Source: Microbacterium paraoxydans (GTDB lineage Bacteria; Actinomycetota; Actinomycetes; Actinomycetales; Microbacteriaceae). From it: a stretch of 64,000 bases of DNA. This document shows, piece by piece, positions 8,476 to 17,308 of this stretch (its first letter is position 1; every line of letters begins with the position of its first letter). The notes below the pieces were generated by a model. That model did not search any database and was not told the origin of the DNA. It was given only the letters and a program-made list of their open reading frames with translations. The position numbers and the translations under genes were made by a program. The stretch covers positions 3,038,001-3,102,000 of the forward strand of contig NZ_LT629770.1 in NCBI RefSeq assembly GCF_900105335.1, read 5' to 3'.

Positions 8476-9720
8476 TCAGCCGCGCTGCTGCTGCCGCCGC
8501 ACCCGCCGCACCCGTAGCGCCCGCCCCGCGACGCCGAGCAGCACGACACCCACGCCGACGAGCGAGGCGAGGGCGGGAAGCGTGCTCACCAGTACGAGAC
8601 AGCAGAGGGCTCCGCCCACCTGCAGCGCTCGGGGGTATCGTCGGGCCGCGCCGTGCTGGCGGAACGCGGCGGCGTTCGCGATGAGGTAGTACAGCAGCAC
8701 GCCGAAGGACGAGAACCCGATCACCTCGCGGAGATCCCCGACGAGCACGAGCGCGATCACGATCACGGCGATGGCGATCTCGGCGCGGCGCGGTACTTGA
8801 TGGCGCTCGTCGATGCGGGCGAGGAACCGCGGCAGGTCCCCCTCGCGCGCCATGGCGAGTGTCGTGCGGCCGATGCCGGTGAGCAGAGCGAGCAGGGCGC
8901 CGAGGGAGGCGGCGGCCGCGGCGACCCGCACGACGGGGACGAACGCCGACCAGCCGGCGGCGGTGAGGACGTCGGCCAGGGGCGCGGCGGCGCCCCGCGC
9001 GTCGCCGCCGAGGACGAGGAGCACCACGACGCCGACTAGCGCGTAGACGACGACGGCGCCGCCGAGGGCGAGCACGATCGCGCGGGGGATCGTGCGCGCG
9101 GGATCCACCACCTCCTCACCCATCGTGGCGATCCGGGCGTAGCCGGCGAAGGCGAAGAACAGCAGTCCGGCGCCCTGGAGCACGCCGTACACGGTCGTGT
9201 CGGGGAGCGGCGCAGGGGAGGCGGTCGGCGCGGCGCCGAGGCCGACCGCGACCACGACCGAGAGCCCGAGCAGCGAGCAGGCCACGAGGATGCGGGTCGC
9301 CAGCGCCGTCCGCGTCACCCCCAGGCAGTTCACGACCGCGAGCGCGGCGACGGCGATCACGGCGACCGGGGCCTGCCACCCCGCGGGAGCGGCGTAGGCG
9401 GCGAAGGTCATGGCCATGGCGGCGCAGCTCGCGATCTTGCCGATCACGAAGCTCCAGCCGGCGACGAAGCCCCACCACGGTCCGATCTCCGCTCGCGCAT
9501 AGGCGTACGTGCCTCCTGCCACGGGGTGGACGGCCGCGAGCTGTGCCGAGGCGGTGGCGTTGGCGTAGGCGATCGCGGCGGCGATTCCGAGGGCGAGGAG
9601 GGTCCCCATGCCGGCGACCTCGACGGCCGGTCCCCAGACCGCGAACACGCCGGCACCGATCATCGAGCCGAGGCCGATGGCGACGGCGTCCGGCAGCGTC
9701 AGGCGGCGGGCGAGGGGCAT
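8476..9720 (-). CDS. APC-superfamily amino-acid permease
   Basis: Membrane transporter of the amino acid-polyamine-organocation superfamily. The 414-residue protein has about 12 hydrophobic segments. TM1 carries the unwound Gly-rich motif IGLGSMIGAGVFA, and the TM6 region has LLFFAFAGYARIATMGEEVVDP, the typical consensus of cationic or neutral amino-acid permeases. The short loops and charged C-terminus (RVRRVRRQQQ) fit an inside C-terminal tail. The ATG at 9720 lies 6 nt after GACGAT. The substrate is not predictable. It ends 5 bp from the convergent AraC gene. Confidence 0.9.
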   Translation of the reverse strand: MPLARRLTLPDAVAIGLGSMIGAGVFAVWGPAVEVAGMGTLLALGIAAAIAYANATASAQLAAVHPVAGGTYAYARAEIGPWWGFVAGWSFVIGKIASCAAMAMTFAAYAAPAGWQAPVAVIAVAALAVVNCLGVTRTALATRILVACSLLGLSVVVAVGLGAAPTASPAPLPDTTVYGVLQGAGLLFFAFAGYARIATMGEEVVDPARTIPRAIVLALGGAVVVYALVGVVVLLVLGGDARGAAAPLADVLTAAGWSAFVPVVRVAAAAASLGALLALLTGIGRTTLAMAREGDLPRFLARIDERHQVPRRAEIAIAVIVIALVLVGDLREVIGFSSFGVLLYYLIANAAAFRQHGAARRYPRALQVGGALCCLVLVSTLPALASLVGVGVVLLGVAGRALRVRRVRRQQQRG

Positions 9721-9761
9721 CCGGTCATCGTCCCACGCCGGGGTGAACGGCCGGTGACGTG

Positions 9762-10232
9762 TCAGCCGCGGGACGCGGTGACGCGCTTCTTCTCGCGGAT
9801 GTAGACCTCGCGGCGCACCTTCGCCACGACGTCTCCGTCGCGATCGGTGATGACCGTCTCGAACCACTCGAGCACCTTCGCGCCGCCGTGGGCGCGCTGC
9901 CGCAGCTCCTGCGCCTTCTCCCGCGTCACCTCGAACTCCGCGGTCAGCACCCCGCGCCCCGGCTTGAGGAACTCGATCTCGCCACGGGTGTCCCACACGA
10001 CGTAGTCCCGCCCGAGCTGATGCATGACGAGCATGAAGAAGTACGGGTCGGTCATCGCCGACATCGATCCGCCGAACGCCGTCTTGACGTAGTTGCGGGT
10101 GAGGAGGTTCACGTGCAGCTCCACGGTCGCGTGGGTCCAGTCGTCGCTGAACCGGCGGACGCGGATGCCGCTGCACAGGTTGGGGATCCAGAGGCTCATG
10201 CCGAGGGCGAGGCGGCGGGGCGTGATGCGCAT
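9762..10232 (-). CDS. DUF4442-type hotdog-fold protein
   Basis: A 156-residue protein matching the DUF4442/PaaI-like thioesterase group: LCSGIRVRRFSDDW, then VELHVNLLTRNYVKTAFGGSMSAMTDPYFFMLV, and a C-terminal strand ending in VRREVYIREKKRV. Family members are thought to be acyl-CoA thioesterases, but the catalytic residues are not conserved clearly enough to confirm activity. It stands alone between the permease and the divergent gntR operon. The ATG at 10232 is the only good start. Confidence 0.8.
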   Translation of the reverse strand: MRITPRRLALGMSLWIPNLCSGIRVRRFSDDWTHATVELHVNLLTRNYVKTAFGGSMSAMTDPYFFMLVMHQLGRDYVVWDTRGEIEFLKPGRGVLTAEFEVTREKAQELRQRAHGGAKVLEWFETVITDRDGDVVAKVRREVYIREKKRVTASRG

Positions 10233-10281
10233 GAGGTCAGTGTGGAGGATGTGCCCGGCGGCGACGAAGACGACTGGAGGG

Positions 10282-10317
10282 TTGGCACAGTTGTTCTAGT
10301 TCACCTAGAATAACTAG
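10282..10317 (+). promoter_or_regulatory. Promoter and palindromic operator of the gntR operon
   Basis: A -35-like TTGGCA (10282-10287) and a -10-like TAGAAT (10306-10311) are separated by 18 bp. Over the -10 lie nested inverted repeats: TTCTAG/CTAGAA with a 5-bp spacer (10294-10310) and CTAGTT/AACTAG (10296-10317). CTAG occurs three times at exact 9-bp intervals (10296, 10305, 10314). A regulator bound here would block the -10, so autorepression by the adjacent GntR protein is likely. Confidence 0.7.
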
Positions 10318-10331
10318 AGAAGGGGGGTGCC

Positions 10332-10739
10332 ATGCTCATCCGCGTCGATGTCGACAGTCCGCACGCGCTCTACGACCAGGTGGCCGCCTCGGTGCGTGCC
10401 GACATCCTCTCCGGTGCTCTCGCGCCCGGCGATCGTCTGCCGGCCGCCCGCGACGTGGCCGCCGCGCTCGATATCAATCAGCACACCGTCCTGCACGCCT
10501 ACCAGCGCCTCCGCGACGAGGGCCTGGTCGACCTCCGGCGGGGGAGGGGCGCCGTGATCGCCGCCTCCGCCGCGCCGCTCGCCGAGCTCGCGCACGAGAT
10601 CGATGGGCTGATCCGGCGGGCCGCGGCCTTGGGTGTCTCCGCCGAGACCCTCGCCGGCATCGTCCGCACGCACCGCGCGGAAGCCGAACCTCCCACCCCC
10701 GCCGCGACCCCCCAGGAGGCCTCCCATGACGACGCCTGA
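10332..10739 (+). CDS. GntR-family (YtrA-type) transcriptional regulator
   Basis: A 135-residue regulator with an N-terminal winged helix: ALYDQVAASVRADILSGALAPGDRLPAARDVAAALDINQHTVLHAYQRLRDEGLVDLRRGRGAV. Only a short helical C-terminal tail follows, the layout of the YtrA subfamily that controls membrane-protein operons. The ATG has a GGGGGG-rich ribosome-binding stretch and lies 21 nt downstream of the -10. Its end overlaps the next gene by 14 bp, so the three-gene set is co-transcribed. Autorepression through the upstream palindrome is inferred. Confidence 0.92.
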   Translation: MLIRVDVDSPHALYDQVAASVRADILSGALAPGDRLPAARDVAAALDINQHTVLHAYQRLRDEGLVDLRRGRGAVIAASAAPLAELAHEIDGLIRRAAALGVSAETLAGIVRTHRAEAEPPTPAATPQEASHDDA

Positions 10740-11781
10740 CCCCACCCGCACCCCTCCAGCCACCCTGCGCCGCGCACGACGGGCCTTCGTCCTCGTGGCG
10801 CTCGTCCTCCCGGTGCTCATCGTCGCGATCTCCGCTCTCGTGCTCACGGCCTGGCTGCCGTCGTTCCCCACCGACGTCGCGATCCACTGGGGCGTCGACG
10901 GGGCGGACGGGTTCGGTCCGGCCGCCACGTACCTCTGGGTGCTCCTCGGCGTCGGTCTCGGCATCCCGGTGCTCCTGGCCGTCACGACGCTGGTCGCCGT
11001 CGGGGCGCACTGGGGCGCGACCGCCCGTCTCCTCGGAGCGACCGCGGCCGGCATGTCGGCGTTCGCGGGCGTGATCTGCCTGGGTTCCCTCGCGATCCAG
11101 CGCGACCTCCCGCCCTCCGGTGACGCCCCGGGCATCGCGGGGGTGATGGCACTGGCCTTCGCGGCTCTCCTCGGCGTGGGCGCGCTGGCGTGGTTCGTGC
11201 AGCCGCGCGTGCAGGCGGTGCCCGGTGCCGCTCTCGAGCCGCGCCACGACGTGCGGGTCGGCGACGGCGAGCGGGTCGTCTGGGTGGGCACCACGACCAT
11301 GCCCACCGGCGCCCTCGTCTTCCTCCTGCTCGTGCTGCTCGGGCTCGTGGCGCTCGCCGTGGCGATGCTCATCACGGGCACCCCGCTGGCCTGGGTCTCG
11401 GGTCTGGTCGCCCTCGTCGTCGGGTTCGCGCTGGCGGCGACCGCGTCGTTCCGGGTGCGCCTCACGCCGGCCGGCATCGACGCGCGTGCCGTGATCGGGT
11501 GGCCTCGGAAGACCATCCCGGTGGCGGATATCGCGTCGGCCAGGGCCGTGCGCATCTCGCCCTTCGGCGAGTTCGGCGGCTGGGGGTGGCGTCTCGCTCC
11601 GGACGGCCGCAGCGGGATCGTGATGCGCCAGGGGCCGGCGATCGAGGTGCATCGCCGCGACCACGGACCGTTCGTCATCACGATCGACGGGGCGGAGGAG
11701 GCGGCCGCACTCCTGCAGGCCTACGTGGACCGATCCGCGGGGTCGGCCGCCGCCGGGGAGACCGGGCGGGTGGCGCCATGA
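10726..11781 (+). CDS. DUF1648-domain membrane protein
   Basis: A 351-residue membrane protein. The first segment is followed by SFPTDVAIHWGVDGADGFGP, the hallmark of the DUF1648 (SdpI-like) domain. Four to six hydrophobic segments follow, and then a soluble C-terminal part. YtrA-type regulators are often followed by this kind of gene. The function is unknown; related domains occur in SdpI, an immunity protein for a membrane-active toxin. The start overlaps gntR by 14 bp and the stop overlaps the next gene by ATGA. Confidence 0.8.
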   Translation: MTTPDPTRTPPATLRRARRAFVLVALVLPVLIVAISALVLTAWLPSFPTDVAIHWGVDGADGFGPAATYLWVLLGVGLGIPVLLAVTTLVAVGAHWGATARLLGATAAGMSAFAGVICLGSLAIQRDLPPSGDAPGIAGVMALAFAALLGVGALAWFVQPRVQAVPGAALEPRHDVRVGDGERVVWVGTTTMPTGALVFLLLVLLGLVALAVAMLITGTPLAWVSGLVALVVGFALAATASFRVRLTPAGIDARAVIGWPRKTIPVADIASARAVRISPFGEFGGWGWRLAPDGRSGIVMRQGPAIEVHRRDHGPFVITIDGAEEAAALLQAYVDRSAGSAAAGETGRVAP

Positions 11782-12749
11782 CCGTCCTGACGACGCCGAC
11801 CCGCGTGCCCTGGCGCGCGGTCCTCATCTTCACCCTCACGGCCTGCGGGCTCGCGGCTCTCGTCTGCCTGCCCCTCTGGCTCGGCGACGGCCTCGCCGAA
11901 CCCTTCGCGGGAGCGCTCCTCCCCGTGATGATGTTCACGCCCGCGGCCGCGGTGCTCGTCGTCATGCTCACCACGGGCGTACCGGAGAAGGGCGACCGGG
12001 CGCGCTTCCTCGGGCTGTGGCCGCTGCGGCCCGCGAAGCGCGTCGTCGGGCTGCTGGTCACGGCCTGGCTCGTGCCGCCGGTGCTCGTCGCCCTCGGCGT
12101 CCTCCTCGCGGCCGCTTTCGGGTGGGTGCGGCTCGACCTCACCTTCTCGGCCTTCGCGGATCAGCTCGCCCAGGCGCTTCCCCCGGGGACGCCGGTGCCG
12201 CCGGTCGGCGTGGTCGTGTTCGCACAGCTCGCCGCGATCCCGGTCGGGGCGCTGGTGAACAGCGTGCTCGCCTTCGGCGAGGAGCTCGGCTGGCGCGGCT
12301 GGCTGCTCCCGGCGCTGCGCCCGCTCGGCACCTGGCCGGCGCTCCTGCTCAGCGGGGCGATCTGGGGACTGTGGCACAGCCCCGTCATCCTCCTCGGCTA
12401 CAACTTCGGCCGGACGGACGTCACCGGCGTGCTGTTCATGATCGGCGGCTGCGTGGCGTGGGGTGTGCTGTTCGGCTGGCTGCGGCTGCGCTCCGGCTCG
12501 CTGTGGCCGGCGGTCGTCGCGCACGGGGCCCTGAACGCCGCCGCGGGCCTGGTCGTGATCGTCGCCGCGGTACAGCCCGACCTCGCCCTCGCCGGAGCGC
12601 TCGGTGTCGCGGGCTGGATCGTCGCCGCCGTCGTGGCCCTCGTCCTCGTGCTCACGGGGCAGTTCCGCCGACAGCCGGCGCTCGCCGTGCCGCGCACCCC
12701 GCCCACCCCGCCGACGCTTGACGGCCGGCCGGCGCCGGGGGTTGGCTGA
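11778..12749 (+). CDS. CPBP-family intramembrane metalloprotease
   Basis: A 323-residue multi-pass membrane protein of the CAAX protease/bacteriocin-processing (Abi, Rce1-like) family. The catalytic motifs are visible: EELGWRGWLLP (EExxxR), a WHSPVILLGYNFG segment (second motif with His), and VVAHGALNAAAG (HxxxN). Members are intramembrane endopeptidases, and bacterial ones are often linked to bacteriocin processing or immunity. The ATG overlaps the previous stop. With gntR and the DUF1648 protein it forms an operon that may respond to membrane-active agents; that role is inference. Confidence 0.88.
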   Translation: MTVLTTPTRVPWRAVLIFTLTACGLAALVCLPLWLGDGLAEPFAGALLPVMMFTPAAAVLVVMLTTGVPEKGDRARFLGLWPLRPAKRVVGLLVTAWLVPPVLVALGVLLAAAFGWVRLDLTFSAFADQLAQALPPGTPVPPVGVVVFAQLAAIPVGALVNSVLAFGEELGWRGWLLPALRPLGTWPALLLSGAIWGLWHSPVILLGYNFGRTDVTGVLFMIGGCVAWGVLFGWLRLRSGSLWPAVVAHGALNAAAGLVVIVAAVQPDLALAGALGVAGWIVAAVVALVLVLTGQFRRQPALAVPRTPPTPPTLDGRPAPGVG

Positions 12750-12753
12750 GCAC

Positions 12754-13413
12754 ATGGAATCCACTCCCGCCGCCTGGGCCCGCGCCGACACCTTCCTCGC
12801 CGACATGCTCGTGGGCACGGATCCGGCTTTGGAGCACGCGCTCGAAGCGCAGCGGGCGGCGGGGCTGCCCGAGATCGAGGTCGCCCCGGTCGCGGGGAAG
12901 CTGCTGAACCTCCTCGTACGGATGAGCGGCGCGCGCCGCGTGCTGGAGATCGGGACCCTCGGCGGCTACTCGACGATCTGGATGGCCCGCGCCGTCGGTC
13001 CCGAGGGGCAGGTGATGACGATCGAGGCGGAGGCCGACAACGCCGCCGTCGCCCGCGCGAGCATCGATGCCGCCGGGGTGGGGGACCGGGTCGACATCCG
13101 CGTCGGACGAGGAGCCGATGTGCTTCCGACCCTCGTCGGCGGCTTCGACCTCGTCTTCATCGACGCCGACAAGGAGTCGAATACCGTGTACCTGGACTGG
13201 GCCGCGAAGCTCGGTCACCCGGGCACCGTGGTCGTGCTCGACAACATCGGCCGCGACGGCGAGATCGTCCGCGACGACTCGACCGACCCCAAGGTGAACG
13301 GCACGCGCGAGGGGCTGCGGATGCTGGGGGAGGACCCGCGCTTCGACGCCACGGCGTTGCAGACGGTCGGGATCAAGGGATGGGACGGCATCGCGCTCGC
13401 CCTCGTCGTCTGA
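12754..13413 (+). CDS. Class I O-methyltransferase (caffeoyl-CoA OMT-like)
   Basis: A 219-residue SAM-dependent methyltransferase. Motif I is VLEIGTLGGYSTIWMA, followed by FDLVFIDADKESNTVYLDWA (metal-binding Asp region) and TVVVLDNIGRDGE, the pattern of the small cation-dependent O-methyltransferases. The substrate is unknown. It starts 4 bp after the CPBP gene with no clear Shine-Dalgarno sequence, so it is probably translated from the same transcript. An alternative is the weak TTGGCT 6 nt upstream. Confidence 0.88.
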   Translation: MESTPAAWARADTFLADMLVGTDPALEHALEAQRAAGLPEIEVAPVAGKLLNLLVRMSGARRVLEIGTLGGYSTIWMARAVGPEGQVMTIEAEADNAAVARASIDAAGVGDRVDIRVGRGADVLPTLVGGFDLVFIDADKESNTVYLDWAAKLGHPGTVVVLDNIGRDGEIVRDDSTDPKVNGTREGLRMLGEDPRFDATALQTVGIKGWDGIALALVV

Positions 13414-13485
13414 CTCCGGCGCCCCGCCCCGCCGGGGATAGACTGGGCGCGGATCGACGACGCTCCACACACCCTTCCATCCTGA

Positions 13486-14781
<1,296 letters not shown>

Positions 14782-14858
14782 GCGCCCGCGACAGCAACGA
14801 CGCCGCATCCGCGGCATGACCGCGCCGCCCGGATGGCGACAGAGACGAAGGAGGAGCC

Positions 14859-15395
14859 GTGACACGACGACCGGCTCCTCCTTCGCCGTCTCCCGGAGCT
14901 GCCGCGCCGCGCCGGGCCGCCTCGACATCGCGGCAGCCCCGGGGTGGCGCGACGGCCGCCCCTCGCGTGGACGTGCGCGAGTGGGCATCGGGCATCCGTC
15001 TCTCCGCCTTCTCGGTGATCATGCTCTCCCTCGTCGTGCTGGGAGCCTGGGTGCTCGTGCCCACGCTCGGCACCTTCATCGACCAGCGGCAGAAGATCGC
15101 CGCGCTGGAGCAGTCGGTGCAGGTGAGCGAGGACGAGATCGCGGCGCTGACCGCGGAGCGTGAGCGGTGGGAGGACCCTGCGTACATCACCACGCAGGCC
15201 CGTGAGCGCCTCTACTACGTGAAGCCCGGCGAGGTCGTGTACCTCATCGACAACGACCTCGATCCGTCCACCCTCCCGCGCGAGCAGGAGCCGGTGAGCG
15301 ACACCCTCGAGGAGAAGCCCGCCGACTGGATGCCGCAGCTGCTGCGCACCCTCGTCTCCGCGGGCTTGAGCGACACGGCCGCCGCCCCCGGCTGA
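14859..15395 (+). CDS. FtsB/DivIC-family septum formation initiator
   Basis: Bitopic cell-division protein of the FtsB/DivIC family that helps assemble the FtsQLB complex at the septum. The 178-residue protein has a long Pro/Ala/Arg-rich cytoplasmic N-terminus, one membrane segment (about residues 50-70), an extracytoplasmic coiled coil (IDQRQKIAALEQSVQVSEDEIAAL), and the conserved RERLYYVKPGEVVYLI segment. The GTG is preceded by AAGGAGGAG. Its place directly after eno is the standard actinobacterial order. Confidence 0.9.
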   Translation: MTRRPAPPSPSPGAAAPRRAASTSRQPRGGATAAPRVDVREWASGIRLSAFSVIMLSLVVLGAWVLVPTLGTFIDQRQKIAALEQSVQVSEDEIAALTAERERWEDPAYITTQARERLYYVKPGEVVYLIDNDLDPSTLPREQEPVSDTLEEKPADWMPQLLRTLVSAGLSDTAAAPG

Positions 15396-15442
15396 ACGCT
15401 CGTTCCGAGCATCCTCCCGGACGGCTCCCCTACGCTGGTGGG

Positions 15443-15985
15443 GTGACCAACCCGCCGTTCCCCGCGCCCACTTCCGCCGAGCTCGCCGTCGTGTCGACCC
15501 AGCTCGGACGACCCGCACGCGGCGTCGTCGGCATCGCGGCGCGCTGCCGCTGTGGCAACCCCACGGTGGTGGCCACCACTCCGCGGCTGCCGGACGGGAC
15601 GCCGTTCCCCACGTTCTACTACCTCACGCATCCGGCGGCGACCGCGGCGATGTCGACGCTCGAAGCGAACCAGGTCATGCCCGAGCTCGCGGCGCTGCTC
15701 GCGGAGGACGAGGCCGTGGCCGCGGCGTATCGGTCCGCCCACGAGGCGTACCTCGCGGACCGCGCGCAGTTCGGCGAGGTGCCCGAGATCGACGGGATCT
15801 CCGCCGGGGGCATGCCGACGCGAGTGAAGTGCCTGCACGCCCTCGCCGGGCACGCCCTGGCGGCGGGTGCCGGCGTGAACCCGATCGGTGACGCCGCTCT
15901 CGCTCGCAGCTCCTGGTCGCCCGAGGTCTGCCGCTGCGAGGAGCCCGGAGCCGCCCTCCGCGACGATCCGGCACGCTCGGCATGA
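15443..15985 (+). CDS. DUF501-family protein
   Basis: A 180-residue protein found next to eno and divIC across actinobacteria. The recognised segments are VSTQLGRPARGVVGIAARC at the N-terminus, PFPTFYYLTHP, and the C-terminal VKCLHALAGHALAAG with NPIGD. Several cysteines (CRCG, CRCEE) could bind metal, but the function of the family is not established. The GTG start lies 6 nt after TACGCT, so it may have its own leaderless message despite its operon position. It overlaps the protease gene by ATGA. Confidence 0.88.
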   Translation: MTNPPFPAPTSAELAVVSTQLGRPARGVVGIAARCRCGNPTVVATTPRLPDGTPFPTFYYLTHPAATAAMSTLEANQVMPELAALLAEDEAVAAAYRSAHEAYLADRAQFGEVPEIDGISAGGMPTRVKCLHALAGHALAAGAGVNPIGDAALARSSWSPEVCRCEEPGAALRDDPARSA

Positions 15986-17301
15986 CGCGGCGACGGATGC
16001 TGCGCGGCGCCGTCGCCCTCGTGGCGGTGGCGGCATCCGTCCTGCTCCTCGGGTCGACTGCGACCCCGACCCCGACGCCGCCGCCGGTCGCCGACGACCC
16101 CGCGGACCCGGTCCGTGCGGCGGAGTACTGGCTGGACGGTGCAGGGATCAGGGACGCATGGCAGACGACGCGCGGAGAAGGCGTCACCATCGCCGTCATC
16201 GACACCGGTATCGGCAAGGTCCCGGAGGTCTTCGGGGACGCGGTGGTCGGCGGGACCGACGTCTCTGGTGCCGGCACCCCGGACGGCCGCACGCCGCTGG
16301 GCGCGGTGGACGGCAACCACGGATCCTGGGTGGCTTCCCTCGCGGCGGGGCGCGGCAAGGCTGACGGCACGGGCATGATCGGCGTCGCGCCGGAGGCCGA
16401 CCTGCTGTCGGTCTCGGTGGGCTTCGGCGCCGCGGCAGCCGTGCCGTTCACCGAGCAGGTGGCCAAGGGCATCCGATGGGCGGTCGATCACGGTGCCGAC
16501 ATCATCAACCTGTCGTTCACGACGAACACCCTCGACTGGGACGAGAGCTGGGACGACGCGTTCCTGTACGCCTTCGAGCACGATGTCGTCGTGGTCGTCG
16601 CCGCCGGCAACCGGGGGAGTGGCACGAACATCATCGGAGCGCCCGCCACGATCCCCGGCGTGCTCACGGTCGGCGGTGTCGACCAGACCGGCACGGCCAG
16701 CATCGAGGCATCGACGCAGGGCATCACCATCGGGATCTCGGCGCCGAGCGAGGGGCTGCTCGGGGTGTCGGCGGACGGCGAGGTCGTCTCGTGGAGCGGA
16801 ACCAGCGGTGCGGCTCCGATCGTGGCAGGTGTCGCGGCGCTGATCCGCTCGGCGCATCCCGACATCTCGGCGAACGACGTCATCAACCGCATCATCAAGA
16901 CGGCCATGCCGGTGGCCGACGCACAGAAGCCGCGAGACCCGCTCTACGGCTTCGGGCTCGTGGACGCGGACGCGGCGATCTCGGCGAACATCCCCTCCGT
17001 GAGCGAGAACCCGATGGGAGATCTGGCGGAATGGGTGCGGCTGTTCCGTCGTGCAGACAGCGTGCCCACGCCGGAACCGTCTCTCGGCCCGGTGGAGATC
17101 CCGCCGCTGCCGGACGCGGACGCCCCGACCGAGGCCGGTTCACCGCTGCTTCCCAGCGCCGATTCCCTGCGCTACGGTACCCTGCCGCTCATCGCCCTCA
17201 CCGTCCCTGGTATCCTGGTAGCGCTTGGCGTCACCGCAGCTGCCCGGCGCATCCGATCGGCGCGCGTTCCCGTACGCCACAATCCCGACTCCGAGGAGTA
17301 G
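15982..17301 (+). CDS. S8 subtilisin-like serine protease, exported and membrane-anchored
   Basis: A 439-residue subtilase. It has a signal peptide (residues 1-30), catalytic Asp74 in AVIDTGIG, His113 in NHGSWVASLAAG, oxyanion Asn210 in AAGNRG, and Ser275 in SGTSGAAP. After a Pro-rich linker a single membrane segment (about 400-420) and a basic tail anchor it to the membrane, an architecture like mycosins. No ESX (type VII) genes are nearby, so a mycosin role is not supported here. The start overlaps the DUF501 stop. Confidence 0.9.
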   Translation: MTRRRMLRGAVALVAVAASVLLLGSTATPTPTPPPVADDPADPVRAAEYWLDGAGIRDAWQTTRGEGVTIAVIDTGIGKVPEVFGDAVVGGTDVSGAGTPDGRTPLGAVDGNHGSWVASLAAGRGKADGTGMIGVAPEADLLSVSVGFGAAAAVPFTEQVAKGIRWAVDHGADIINLSFTTNTLDWDESWDDAFLYAFEHDVVVVVAAGNRGSGTNIIGAPATIPGVLTVGGVDQTGTASIEASTQGITIGISAPSEGLLGVSADGEVVSWSGTSGAAPIVAGVAALIRSAHPDISANDVINRIIKTAMPVADAQKPRDPLYGFGLVDADAAISANIPSVSENPMGDLAEWVRLFRRADSVPTPEPSLGPVEIPPLPDADAPTEAGSPLLPSADSLRYGTLPLIALTVPGILVALGVTAAARRIRSARVPVRHNPDSEE

Positions 17302-17308
17302 TTCTTCT

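Noticed and set aside
15982..17301. Mycosin of a type VII secretion system
   Set aside because: The architecture (signal, subtilase, C-terminal anchor) fits, but no eccB, eccC, eccD or WXG100 genes are present. The position after DUF501 is the ordinary place for this family.
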